From assembly GCA_026387935.1 (NCBI GenBank), contig JAPLKU010000003.1:62001-126000 (forward strand): DNA of 64,000 bases, written 5' to 3'. Each line of letters begins with the position of its first letter. Within the stretch, counting starts at the first letter, position 1. The notes under the pieces were generated by a model. The model made no database searches, was not told the origin of the DNA, and worked only from the letters and a program-made list of their open reading frames with translations. The translations under genes were made by a program, and so were the position numbers. Positions 8,003 to 17,600 of this stretch are shown in pieces. Source of the DNA: Gemmatimonadota bacterium. GTDB taxonomy: Bacteria; Gemmatimonadota; Gemmatimonadetes; Gemmatimonadales; Gemmatimonadaceae.

Positions 8003-9537
8003 CGAACGCAGCAACCGCCCGGCGCGTACTCGCGCTGTTGCGTGCCACCGCGCTTCCGGGATTGGTCTTTGCCACGCTTGTGCCGGCGCCGCGCTTGGCT
8101 GCCGCACAGCACCGCCCGACCTTCGCCGATCTCGCCGTCGCGCCAGCCACGATGGCCCGCCGTCGCGAAGCCGCGGACAAGCTCACCGCCGCGCTGAACG
8201 CTACACTCGACAAAACGAAGAACTCCGGCACCTGGGGCGTGATTGTCGTTTCGCTCACCAACGGCGACACCCTCTTTGACCGCAATCCGGACCGCCAGCT
8301 CCTGCCGGCGTCCACGATGAAGCTCTTCACGTCAGCGCTCGCGCTCGACCGCTTTGGCCCGAATGGCCGCTTTGAAACACAGGTGCTGCGCACGGGCACG
8401 ATTCGCGCCGACGGCACGCTCGACGGCGACCTGATTCTCCGTGGTGCGGGCGATCCCACGCTAGGCGGCCTGCCGGTAAACGATCAGGCCGCGCTCCCGA
8501 TGGCCGTGCTCGCACGCTCGGTTGCTAACGCGGGGATCAAGCACGTGAGCGGCGCCCTTATTGGCGATGCCTCTGGCTTCGACGACGGCAAAGTTCCCGA
8601 CGGCTGGCGCAAGCGATATCTGAACGCGTCGTACGCAGCGCGGGTGTCGGCGCTCTCGTTCAACGAAAACAAGATCACGATTCTCGTCCGCCCTGATGGC
8701 AAGCGCGCAGCGGTATCGTTCCGCCCGGCGATCAGCGGCGTGGATCTGTTCAACGACGTAAAGCTCGTCTCCGGCAGCCGCAGCGCGCGCATCCGCGTGT
8801 CGCAGGACTCGGTGGCCGGCCGCATCAAGATCAGCGGCTGGATTGGCACCCAGAGCGACGAGCGCGACTATCGCCTTGTCGTGGAAAACCCAGAGCTCTT
8901 CGCGGCTGGCGCACTCCGCGCTGCGCTCGAAGCTGAGGGCATCAAGATTGACGGCCCCGCGCGCATCGGCCAGCCGCGCGACTCGGCGACGCCGGTGGCG
9001 TCACTTCCCTCGCCAACGCTGGACCGGATCATTGGCCAGATGAACGGCGAGAGCAATAACCACTTCGCCGAACTACTCTTCAGAAACGCCTCGCGAAGCG
9101 CCGGCACTCGGGGTTCGGCAGAAGGTGCGAACTCAATGCTCGGCAAATTCCTCTACGAAAAAGTGCATGTCGCCGCCGACGCGGTGTTCGCCGCCGACGG
9201 CAGTGGCCTCTCCACACTCGACCGCGTGACGCCGCGCGCGATGGTGCAGCTACTCGGCTATGTGCGGCAGGCCTCGTGGGGCTCGGTGCTTGAAGGCTCG
9301 CTGCCGGTCGCTGGCCAGACGGAAACCCTCCGTCGACGCATGCGCCGCACGGCCGCGATGGGCAACCTCCACGCCAAGACGGGTACGACTAACGATGTCG
9401 CGTCGCTGGGCGGGTATGTGACCGCGGGCAATGGCGAAGATCTGGCGTTCTCCGTGATCTACAACGGCTCGGACCGCTGGCGCGCGCGGGATGCGATTGA
9501 CCGCATTGGCGTGACGCTGGCGACGTTTACACGCTAG
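7972..9537 (+). CDS. dacB: D-alanyl-D-alanine carboxypeptidase/endopeptidase (peptidase S13, DacB/PBP4 type)
   Basis: Periplasmic peptidoglycan hydrolase of 521 residues that cleaves D-Ala-D-Ala ends or cross-links. ATG 7972 is preferred; it overlaps the upstream acyltransferase by 31 bases and puts a hydrophobic stretch (LPGLVFATLVPAPRLAAAQ) near the N-terminus as signal peptide. All three penicillin-binding motifs are present: SxxK as Ser114-Lys117 (STMK), SxN at 361-363 (SNN) and KTG at 469-471 (HAKTGTT). The long insertion between the first two motifs is typical of S13 enzymes. A palindromic repeat follows the gene. Confidence 0.94.
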   Translation: MATKNHPEGVANAATARRVLALLRATALPGLVFATLVPAPRLAAAQHRPTFADLAVAPATMARRREAADKLTAALNATLDKTKNSGTWGVIVVSLTNGDTLFDRNPDRQLLPASTMKLFTSALALDRFGPNGRFETQVLRTGTIRADGTLDGDLILRGAGDPTLGGLPVNDQAALPMAVLARSVANAGIKHVSGALIGDASGFDDGKVPDGWRKRYLNASYAARVSALSFNENKITILVRPDGKRAAVSFRPAISGVDLFNDVKLVSGSRSARIRVSQDSVAGRIKISGWIGTQSDERDYRLVVENPELFAAGALRAALEAEGIKIDGPARIGQPRDSATPVASLPSPTLDRIIGQMNGESNNHFAELLFRNASRSAGTRGSAEGANSMLGKFLYEKVHVAADAVFAADGSGLSTLDRVTPRAMVQLLGYVRQASWGSVLEGSLPVAGQTETLRRRMRRTAAMGNLHAKTGTTNDVASLGGYVTAGNGEDLAFSVIYNGSDRWRARDAIDRIGVTLATFTR

Positions 9538-9549
9538 TTCCGAGAGCGT

Positions 9550-9712
9550 AACCGCGGAGATTCGCTGAGAAACGGGCGGAGAAACCGCGGAGACAACAAC
9601 TGCAACTAATTGGGGGAACTGCAACGACGGCGCGCACTGTCGTGGCAGTTCCCCCAAGTTTTTGCAGTCTCCGCGTTTTCTCAGCCGCCGGTGTCCGCGA
9701 ATCTCCGCGGTT
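9550..9712. repeat. Intergenic palindromic element, copy 1
   Basis: Fills the gap between convergent dacB and the GMC oxidoreductase. The outer arms (9550-9565 and 9697-9712, 16 bases, AACCGCGGAGATTCGC and its complement) match perfectly. Inner arms pair less perfectly (around 9576-9593 with 9667-9690), and a central hairpin follows. Close relatives lie at 32879-33048 and 60951-61113, all between genes. The element encodes nothing and no target-site duplication was obvious. A 12-bp direct repeat (GGTTCCTGACGC twice, 9709-9732) abuts it. Confidence 0.85.
9610..9657. terminator. Central hairpin of palindromic element copy 1
   Basis: A 19-base stem (9610-9628 with 9639-9657) with a single mismatch around a 10-base loop, followed by T5 at 9659-9663. 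It has the form of a factor-independent terminator for dacB. The same hairpin recurs in the other copies. Confidence 0.65.
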
Positions 9713-9747
9713 CCTGACGCGGTTCCTGACGCGGATTTTCACCGAGT

Positions 9748-11469
9748 CTACAACTCGTTCCTCTTCGCAGCACCGATCATCTTGTCCGCCGCGCGGAACG
9801 CCAGCGCCTGAATCGTCATCGTCGGCTGACCACGACCCGACGTCACGAAGCTCGACCCGTCCACCATGTACAGGTTCGGCACATCGTGCGCGCGGTTGTT
9901 CGCGTTCACGACTGACGTTTTCGGATCGTTGCCCATGCGGCAGGTGCCCAGCAGGTGCACGGTCGGGTAGCCCTGTTGCATCGCGCCGAGGTCCACCGCG
10001 CGCTCTGCGCCGGCGGCCTCGAGCAGTTCCTTGCCCTTGGCACCGAACCACTTCATCATTTCCAGATCGTTCTGGTGATCGGCGAAGGTGGTGCGCAACA
10101 CGGGCATTCCCCACGCGTCCTTGAGCGTCGGGTCGAGATCGAACCGATTCGTCATCACCGGCAGCTGCGTCGTGTGGCCGATCGCCATGCAGGTGTTCGA
10201 GAACATCTTCGGCAGATTCTTTTTCCACGCGCTGCCCCAGCGCGGCATTCCCGGCATTGTGTTGAGCACGGCATTCATCGGCGTCATCATTGACCGGAAG
10301 TCGAACCCTCCTCCCCCGTAGATGCCCGTGGACTCGGGAAGAATCATTGGGTCATGCACGATACGAGAGACCACCGCGCCCTTCCAGCCATTTACCTCGT
10401 GGGCAAACATGCCTATGCCGGCCGAGTTGTAGTTCGACATCAGGTTGCGCCCCACGTAGCCGCTGGAGTTCGCGAGCCCGTCCTGGAATCCATTCGTCGC
10501 GCTGTTCAGCAGGAGGCGCGGCGTTTCGGCGCCGTTCGCGCAGATGACCACCGCCTTGGCACGCTGGAACTGTTCAGTCTTCGTGGAATCGAAATACTTC
10601 ACGCCAGTGACTTTGCCATTGGCGCCGAGTTCCACCTTGCGCACGTAGCTGCCCGGGCGGATTTCGCAGCGGCCAGTTTTGACCGCTTCGGGAATCATCG
10701 TATTGATCGTGCCTGATTTTGCGCCGACTTCGCAGGCGAAGCCAAAGCAGAATCCGCACGATACGCAGCCGGAACGGCCGCGATAGGGCTGTGAGGTAAT
10801 CGCCATCGGCGCGGGTGCCGCATGCCAGCCGACTTTTTTCGCGGCTTTTTCGAGAAGCACGCCCTCAGACTTGATGGGCAGCGGCGGCATCGGATAGCCC
10901 TTCGAACGCCAAGGCTCAAACGGATTGACGCCCGCCTTTCCTGAGACGCCGCACTCCCAGTCCACCATCGTGTAGTACGGCTCGAGATCGGCATAACTGA
11001 TAGGCCAATCGGCAATCGACGAGCCCGGCGGGACGCCAAAGCGCGACGCCTGCATGAACTCGATTTCCGGAAAACGCCAATAGTTCGCGGTGAAGTGCGC
11101 GCTGCTGCCGCCCACCATCATTGCGTACTGCGCCACCTGCGACTTTTTTGCTACGTCGCTCTCGCGCGCGCGAAACGTGTTGGGCACTTTGTCAAAATCG
11201 TTGGTCAGGCCCTGCTGCATGCTCACCCAGAGCTCGTCGTGCTTGAAGTCGGAGTTCACGCGCCAGGGCCCCTGCTCGAGCACGACAACGCTGAACCCGG
11301 CTTGGGCGAGCTGGCGCGCGACCACACCACCGGCGGCGCCGGACCCAACGATTGCGAAATCGACTTCATCACTCGGCTTGTAGCGCTTCATCCCCGCCTG
11401 CGGCGAAGCACCCTGCTTGGCGTGGGGGTGCTCGTGCGGATCGTTAGGCGTCAGTGAGGGATTAGACAC
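9748..11469 (-). CDS. GMC family oxidoreductase (gluconate 2-dehydrogenase large-subunit type)
   Basis: FAD-dependent alcohol/sugar dehydrogenase of 573 residues. The ADP-binding motif is VGSGAAGGVVARQL (about residues 40-53) followed by a Glu in VVVLEQGPW. The C-terminal GMC region contains LLGTCRMGNDPKTSVVN and VDGSSFVTSGRGQPTMTIQA. A Cys-rich segment, SGCVSCGFCFGFACEVGAKS, is typical of the gluconate dehydrogenase-like branch. It overlaps the upstream subunit-3 gene by 8 bases, so the two form one enzyme. The small subunit has a twin-arginine signal, which suggests the complex is exported as a folded pair. The substrate cannot be told. No cytochrome c subunit is adjacent. Confidence 0.9.
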   Translation of the reverse strand: MSNPSLTPNDPHEHPHAKQGASPQAGMKRYKPSDEVDFAIVGSGAAGGVVARQLAQAGFSVVVLEQGPWRVNSDFKHDELWVSMQQGLTNDFDKVPNTFRARESDVAKKSQVAQYAMMVGGSSAHFTANYWRFPEIEFMQASRFGVPPGSSIADWPISYADLEPYYTMVDWECGVSGKAGVNPFEPWRSKGYPMPPLPIKSEGVLLEKAAKKVGWHAAPAPMAITSQPYRGRSGCVSCGFCFGFACEVGAKSGTINTMIPEAVKTGRCEIRPGSYVRKVELGANGKVTGVKYFDSTKTEQFQRAKAVVICANGAETPRLLLNSATNGFQDGLANSSGYVGRNLMSNYNSAGIGMFAHEVNGWKGAVVSRIVHDPMILPESTGIYGGGGFDFRSMMTPMNAVLNTMPGMPRWGSAWKKNLPKMFSNTCMAIGHTTQLPVMTNRFDLDPTLKDAWGMPVLRTTFADHQNDLEMMKWFGAKGKELLEAAGAERAVDLGAMQQGYPTVHLLGTCRMGNDPKTSVVNANNRAHDVPNLYMVDGSSFVTSGRGQPTMTIQALAFRAADKMIGAAKRNEL

Positions 11470-12034
11470 GGTCGTAGTAGCCGAAGGGAGCCGCCCAGGA
11501 AAACTGATCCTTGAAGCCCATCAGGGACCAGCCTGTTTTGTTGTTGTTTCCACCGTACGATGGATTCGTGAACATCCCGGCCATCGTCGGGAACCAGAAC
11601 GCGGCTTTGAACTCGCTGTCATGTGCCTGTTCGAAGCCTTCCATCACCTTCGTGCGCTCGTCCGGCTTGAGCGCGGAGAACGCTGCGGTACCGGGGCGCT
11701 CCTTGGCCACGTATTCGCTGAGCGCTTTCAGTGCGCCTTCAATGGCGGGCTTCTGGTCCTTGGCCCAGGTGCCGAGCGAGCGGTCGATGAACCGGACAAC
11801 CTTCGCTTCGCGCGCGCCGGGCGTGCCATCACTCGGCACGAGCGTGGAAGTGACCGCGTCGAGTTCACGCACTTGCTCGGCGGTGAGCACCTTGTATTTG
11901 TCCTGGGCGCCGGCCTGTTCCGCGTGGGTGGCGGCGGCATGCAGGTCCTTTGTGGCCACGAGCCAGACGGACGCCGCAGCGCCCCCCATGGTGGCCACGA
12001 ACCCGCGGCGAGAAACAGACCCCTCTTCGGTCAT
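11462..12034 (-). CDS. Gluconate 2-dehydrogenase subunit 3 family protein with Tat signal
   Basis: A 190-residue small subunit that partners the GMC flavoprotein downstream. The N-terminus has a twin-arginine motif, SVSRRGFVATMGGAAAS, ending near KDLHAA. This predicts Tat export, probably carrying the large subunit with it because that has no signal of its own. The body contains family-like text: LTAEQVRELDAVTSTLVPSD, GAREAKVVRFIDRSL and LSEYVAKE. The start overlaps the stop of the broken upstream gene (ATGA at 12031-12034). The end overlaps the GMC gene by 8 bases. Confidence 0.87.
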   Translation of the reverse strand: MTEEGSVSRRGFVATMGGAAASVWLVATKDLHAAATHAEQAGAQDKYKVLTAEQVRELDAVTSTLVPSDGTPGAREAKVVRFIDRSLGTWAKDQKPAIEGALKALSEYVAKERPGTAAFSALKPDERTKVMEGFEQAHDSEFKAAFWFPTMAGMFTNPSYGGNNNKTGWSLMGFKDQFSWAAPFGYYDRV

Positions 12035-12988
12035 GCTGATCTCCGGTAGTAAGCAAGCTGAATATCGCGCTTTGCGAGCTCTGCCACATAGTCGTCGCCG
12101 GGTACGGCTTCGTCCGGCGTCCGCACGCCACCGGGCGCGATGGCGCCCGAGGACTGCATCAGGCCGGTGATGGCGAGCGAGAATCCCGTGGTGCGCTCCA
12201 TCGCGCTAATCTCATGGCGCATATCGAACCGTTCAATCAGCTCCCAGGTATGCGTCACGGGAGCGCCGCCCTTGGTTCCCTCGGCAACCACGCGAAGCGC
12301 CACGAGGTCGCGGCTCTTGGGCTTCGTGAGTCGCAGCTTGAGCACGGCGATGGTGAGATCGCGCGGCGACACCTGCTGCCCCTTTACGTCGATGGGAGTG
12401 TTGTCGCGAAAGCCGAGCTCGCGAAAGGAAGCCATGAGCGCCGCGTGGCCCGGGGTAGCGGAGTGTCTTGTATTCCATTGTCGGAATGACGCCTTCATAG
12501 CGAAAGGCCATCGTCGAGAGTCCGCCGGCGGTGTGAAATGCCTCGAGCGAATACACCACTTGGTACTTGAGCGCGCCTTCGGGCTTCTGCGGCAATCCGC
12601 CAACGTAAATGCGAACGCTCTTCGTCGTATCACAGCGCGAAATGCCGAGTTGCGCCAGGATGTTCACCATCCCGGGCGCGAGTCAGCAATCAGGGCCGAC
12701 CGACACGCCAGTGGCTTTCGCTTCGGCATCGAGTTGCTTCTGCTTCGACACAATCTCAGTGTTACCGCCCAAGTCCGCGAAGTGCGCACCGGCATCGATG
12801 GCAAGCCGAGTCATTTCAAGATTGAAGTAGTAGGGCAGCGCGCACATGACGGCGGTGCAGCCCTCCATCGCCTGGCGCGCGGCGACCGAATCACGCGCGT
12901 CGAGCGTAAGCAGCGTCAGGCGCGGATTGTTGCGCGACGCATTGAGGAACGACGGCGTTTTTGTGAAGTCGCAATCGGCGAGCGTCAC
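12031..12988 (-). pseudogene. Broken saccharopine dehydrogenase/reductase-like gene
   Basis: Three lesions are visible. (1) The gene begins at VTLADCDF, so the Rossmann GxGxxG strand that should come about 25 residues earlier is missing and response-regulator sequence lies there instead. (2) At 12683-12685 an in-frame TGA interrupts VGPDC-stop-LAPGMVN, where relatives have Gly (PDCGLAPG); the frame is unchanged on either side. (3) Near 12449 one extra C shifts the frame: YKTLRYPG continues as HAALMASFRELGF in the next frame. The remainder to the stop at 12031 is well preserved (LTKPKSRDLVALRVV, ERTTGFSLAITGLMQ), so decay is recent or the sequence has errors. The stop overlaps the start of the oxidoreductase small subunit. 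Confidence 0.85.
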
Positions 12989-13418
12989 ACTTCGCGCAGC
13001 TCATCCTCGGCAGACTTGCGCAGCACGCGCGTATTTACCAGGGCGCGGTGCAGCCGGAGTTGCGCCTGCACGCGCGCGATGAGTTCGCGGGGGCGGAACG
13101 GCTTGCGAATAAAGTCGGCGGCGCCCAGCCCGAATGTTTTCTCTGTCATCTCGTCGGGCGAGAGTGACGAGATCATTAGCCGGGGATGTCGCACCAGCGC
13201 GCGTCGGCCTTCAGTTCCTTCAGCACCTGCACGCCGTCGGCGCCGGGCATGATCACGTCGAGCAACAGCAAGTCGGGCGTACCGATACTCAGCTCGCGGA
13301 TCAGCGCGTCGCGACCGTCCGCGGCAGCTACATCGAATCCGGAATCGCGCAGTACCCAGGACAACGATTCGAGCACGCTCGGATCGTCGTCCACGATGAG
13401 GATGCGCGCGTTGCCCAT
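12985..13418 (-). pseudogene. Broken response-regulator gene (receiver domain, truncated)
   Basis: Starts at ATG 13418, five bases after the threonine dehydratase stop. A CheY-like receiver follows: ARILIVDDDPSVLES (acidic pocket), PDLLLLDVIMPGADG (phospho-acceptor Asp) and, in another frame, GAADFIRKPFRPRELIARVQ (Lys-Pro motif). The frame breaks at about 13183-13188: GACATC is followed by four C's where five would read DIPRLMISS. After the receiver only about 25 residues remain (AQLRLHRALVNTRVLRKSAE) before the stop at 12985, so any output domain is gone. The stop overlaps the next broken gene, which suggests a deletion joined the two. An alternative is a single-base sequencing error in the C run. 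Confidence 0.8.
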
Positions 13419-13423
13419 GGCAA

Positions 13424-14419
13424 TTACTGCTTGCCTGTCAGCAACGCGGCCAGCCCATCCCACTCGATGTTGCCACCGGAAAGAAGGCAAACCACTGGCG
13501 TGGTCGGCCTCATCACGTTGGCCAGCAAGGCGGCGACCGTGATGGCGCCGCTCGGCTCGGCCACGAGCTTGTGCCGGTCGAGGAGAAAGCGCACGGCGGG
13601 CGGGAGATCGCTGTCTTCCACTGCAATCACTTCGTCCACGTACGCCTGATGGTGTTCGAAGGTGAGCGTTCCGACGCGCACCGCGAGGAGGCCGTCGGCG
13701 AGACCCTTTGGATTTGATGCAATCGTCACTGGCGCGCCAGCTTCGCGGGCGCGCGACAGCTTCGGCGACCCTGCCGGCTCCACGCCAATCACTTTGGCAC
13801 GCGGCGTAACGTTCTTGATCGCCGTTGATACGCCGGCGGAGAGCCCGCCGCCGCCGACCTGCACGAGGACAGCGTATTCGTCGAGCCCCAGCGCCTTCGC
13901 GTCTTCAGCAATCTCGAGGCCGCCGGTGCCCTGGCCGGCGATGATCAGTGGATCGTCGTAGGGCGGAACGAGCGTGCCATTTTCCGACTCGATGATTTCC
14001 ATCGCCTTGTCCATGCGCTCGGCCGTCGTCGTACCGGCGAAAATGACGCGCCCGCCGAGACGTTCGGTGCCGGCGACCTTCGCACGCGGCGCCGTGGTCG
14101 GCATGACGATCGTCGCCTTCACGCCGAACAGTTTGGCGGCAAGCGCAACCGCCTGCCCGTGATTGCCGGATGACGGCGCGACGAGGCCACGAATGCGTTC
14201 GTCGTGCGTGAGCCGCGAAACGAAGTTGTACGCGCCGCGGAACTTGAAGGCGCCGCCGCGCTGCAACATTTCCGGCTTGAGGTACACTGGCACGCCGGCC
14301 AGTTCTTCCAGCGGATACGAGCGCATCAATGGCGTGCGCTCAGCGACGCCATGCAGCGTCGCGGCGGCGCGGCGAATGTCGTCAATCGAGACGAGAGTTG
14401 TGTTGGCTGATGGGCTCAT
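13424..14419 (-). CDS. Threonine/serine dehydratase (PLP-dependent, short form without ACT domain)
   Basis: Converts threonine to 2-oxobutanoate (or serine to pyruvate) plus ammonia. Fold-type II PLP enzyme of 331 residues, the length of catabolic TdcB-like forms with no regulatory ACT domain. Landmarks are the PLP lysine in GGAFKFRGAYN, the SSGNHGQAVALAA loop, the phosphate-binding GGGGLSAG and C-terminal CLLSGGNIEWDG. Conserved substrate-end text, PSGAITVAALL, is present. It is the first gene of a minus-strand run that includes two broken genes and the GMC oxidoreductase pair. A catabolic role is inferred from the missing ACT domain. Serine racemase-like activity is an alternative. Confidence 0.9.
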   Translation of the reverse strand: MSPSANTTLVSIDDIRRAAATLHGVAERTPLMRSYPLEELAGVPVYLKPEMLQRGGAFKFRGAYNFVSRLTHDERIRGLVAPSSGNHGQAVALAAKLFGVKATIVMPTTAPRAKVAGTERLGGRVIFAGTTTAERMDKAMEIIESENGTLVPPYDDPLIIAGQGTGGLEIAEDAKALGLDEYAVLVQVGGGGLSAGVSTAIKNVTPRAKVIGVEPAGSPKLSRAREAGAPVTIASNPKGLADGLLAVRVGTLTFEHHQAYVDEVIAVEDSDLPPAVRFLLDRHKLVAEPSGAITVAALLANVMRPTTPVVCLLSGGNIEWDGLAALLTGKQ

Positions 14420-14637
14420 CGGATCCCGGCTTGCGCCCCGCGAGCCGGCAGGCGCCGGAGGACGGGGTCTTACATGAACTAACCGATACCTATTAATTCC
14501 GTTGAAAAAGGTACCGCTCTCCGGGTCACTAGACCAGTCCGGGAGCGCCCGGGCGGCTCGCCCGCCTGCCCCAGCCTATAACCAGCGCCCGGCAGCACGA
14601 ACCTCGCCCCGATCGTTCCGGCGATTGCACCGAGACC
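14420..14637 (-). other. Intergenic region upstream of the dehydratase; possible promoter
   Basis: About 218 non-coding bases between BNR protein no. 1 (ending at 14638) and the dehydratase start. An A/T-rich island at about 14478-14516, read on the minus strand as TTTTTCAACGG then TTAATAGGTAT, stands out from the GC-rich surroundings and is the likeliest promoter region. I cannot place -35 and -10 boxes reliably. No riboswitch or repeat element was recognised. Confidence 0.3.
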
Positions 14638-17600
14638 CTACCGCAATGGCACGACCACTGCCTTCACAGGAACGCCCCATGCCTTCTTCGCTGCTTTGTA
14701 CGCCGCGGGAATGTCCGTCCTGACGAGCCTGTTGAGCTCCGCGACGGCGTTCGTCGCATCCTCCACCGCATAGCCTAGCAGCGCCTGCTGATCCTTGCTC
14801 GGCATTCCGCTCCACGATTCGATGGGCTGACGCTGGCCACTCATCGCGGTGAAGGCGCGATCGATGTCAGGACCGAGCCGCGCGATACGCGCGTTGAGCG
14901 AATCGGCGCGGTCGCCAAGTTCGTTCTTGATGCCGTCACGCTGCGCGACGAGTGCGCGAGCAGCGGTGCGCGCTTCGCCGAGTGCGCGCGTCCAGTCGTA
15001 GGCGCGCGTGAGGAGCGACTGGCGGGCCGCACGTTCAATAGAATTGAACTTGGGCAGTGGGTCGGCGTCAACGATGACTTTGCCCATGAGCGGCGCCTTG
15101 CCACCGGGAATCGTCACGCGCACCGAATACGTGCCGGGCATCACGTACGGACCTGCGGGCGCACCGCCGCGACCGAAGCCGGGCACGTCAACTGCACCTG
15201 GGAACCCAACGGGCACTGCAGCCGGCGGTCCACCGCGACCACCGCCGCGACCACCGGCCGCGACCGGTGCGTTCGCTGAATCAACAGGCGAACTGTAGCG
15301 CAGATCCCAGATGACGCGATTCATCCCCTTGTTCACCGGGCCACGCAGCGTGCGAATCGTCTTTCCTGTCGCATCCATGACGGCGATTTCGGCCGAGCCG
15401 GACGCGCCGTCGCGAATGTTGTACGAGAGGACCGCGTTCCATTCCGGGTTCGGCGCAAAGAACTCACCAGCTCCGTACCATGCCTGCGGCGAGAACGTGC
15501 TCATGATGCGCGCGCGCGGAATCGGCATCAGTACCGCGTCGGCCGCCAGTGCTTCGGTGGTCATCCCTTCAAGCGCGCCAACATCGTCGAGCACCCAGAT
15601 GCCGCGGCCATGCGTGCCCACCACCAGTGCATTGTCACGCTCCTGGAAGACGGCATCGTCAACGGACACGGTCGGCATGTTGGTCGCAAGCGACTTCCAA
15701 CTCGCACCGCCATCGTTGGAGAAGTGCACGCCGCGCTCATGCGCGACCACGAGCAGCTTCGCGTTCTTCGGATGCTCGCGGATGCGATTCACTGACGTCT
15801 CGGGAAGTCCGCCCGCGAGCGACTTCCAGGTGGCGCCGAAATCCTCGCTCACAAAGACGTATGCCTTGTAGTCGTCGGCGTAGTGCCCGTCGAAGGTCAC
15901 ATACACGCGGCCGGCCTTGTGCCGCGACGGCAGAACCGTGCTCACGTACGTTTGCTGCGGCACATCGATTTTGGACGTGATGTTTGTCCAGGTCTTGCCG
16001 CCATCCTGTGTGACCTGCACCTGCCCATCGTCGCTGCCGGTGTACACCACGAGCGGATCAACTGGCGACTCACCAATCGCGGTGAGCGAACCGTAGTTCG
16101 ATTGGCCGTCATGGCGCGAGAGCGCGTCGGTGCCAACCACGGCGCCCATCATCTTCAGTGTGTCGCGATCAACGTTGAGCGACAGGTCGCCGCTGATCTT
16201 CGTCCAGCTTGAGCCGCGATCAGTGCTCTTGAAGAGCATCTGCGCGCCCATGTACCAGATTTTCGGATTCCGCGTCGAGACGATGATCGGCGTGTCCCAG
16301 TTCCAGCGATACGCGGCGCCACGTCCTCCTGCGCCTGGACCCGCCTCACCTTCACCACCAGCCGCGGGCGCGGCGCCGGCTGCGGGAACCGCACCGCGAC
16401 CACCACGACCGCCGCCAACCACAGGACGATCGCCTGTCCCCGGACGCGCGCCCTGCCGCTCGAGCGTTTCGATGTTTACCCACGCCGCATTGCCGTTCTG
16501 CGACGACTGCAGCACGAGCGAGCTATTCGCCGGATCAAAGTGCGCATGGAATCCGTCGCCGCCGCCGATGTTCCATCCATCGCGATCGGCGATGCCATTC
16601 CGGTTGCGCACCGCACTCGGCACACACCACACGCCGTTGTCCTGCAAGCCGCCGCAGATGCGGAACGGCACGCTATTGTCCACGTCCACTTCATAGAACT
16701 GGCCGAGAGGCATGTTGCGGCGGAAATCCCAGGTCTTGCCGCGATCCCACGTGATCGAGATGCCGCCGTCGCCGCCGATGATCTGATGGTTCGGTGAATC
16801 CGGATCGATCCACATCGCGTGATCCTCGCCGTGCACATTGCTGAACAACTCGGTGAAGCTCTTCGCGCTGTCGTTGGAGATGTAGAAACCGCGATTCGAG
16901 CCGAGGGTGTAGATGTTGGCGGGATCGCGTGGATCGATGCGGATCTGCGAGAAGTAATTTGGACGCGTATTGAGATTCGACGTCTTTGCCCAGGTGGTGC
17001 CGCCGTCGAGCGTGCGATAAATGCCGGTGCCGCCCGCGCGCGCTTCGACTGTGGCGTAGACGACCTTCGGATCACTCGCGGCGAGCGAGAGCGCGATGCG
17101 TCCCTTGTCGCCGGCCGGGAGACCGTTCGTGAGTTTCGTCCAGGTGACGCCGCCATCCACTGTCTTATAGATGTTCGAGCCAGGGCCACCGCCGTTGAAT
17201 CCCCAGGCGCGGCGCTGCCGCTGGTACATCGCGGCGTAGAGCACTTTCGGGTTCGATGGATCCATGACGAGATCAGTCGCGCCGGTGTTCACGTCCACGT
17301 AGAGCGCTTTCGTCCAGGTACGTCCACCGTCGGTCGTGCGAAACACACCGCGTTCGGCGTTCGGCCCCCAGAGATGCCCGCCTGCGGCGATGTACACCTT
17401 GTTCGCATCGGTGGGATCGATGACGATTCGCCCGATCGACTTCGAGTCCTTGAGGCCCATGTTCGTCCAGGTCTTGCCGGCGTCGGTCGACTTGTAAACA
17501 CCGTCGCCCCAGCTCGAACTCTGCCTGGTGTTCGCTTCGCCCGTGCCGGCCCAGACCACGAGCGGCGCGGACTGCGCGACGGCAATTGCACCGATGGACA

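Noticed and set aside
12683-12685. In-frame TGA after Cys as a selenocysteine codon
   Set aside because: Relatives have Gly at this place, no SECIS-like hairpin is visible just after it, and the gene has two other lesions.
12140-13252. Long plus-strand open frame across the broken genes
   Set aside because: It lies opposite recognisable receiver and reductase sequence; its own translation resembles no protein.
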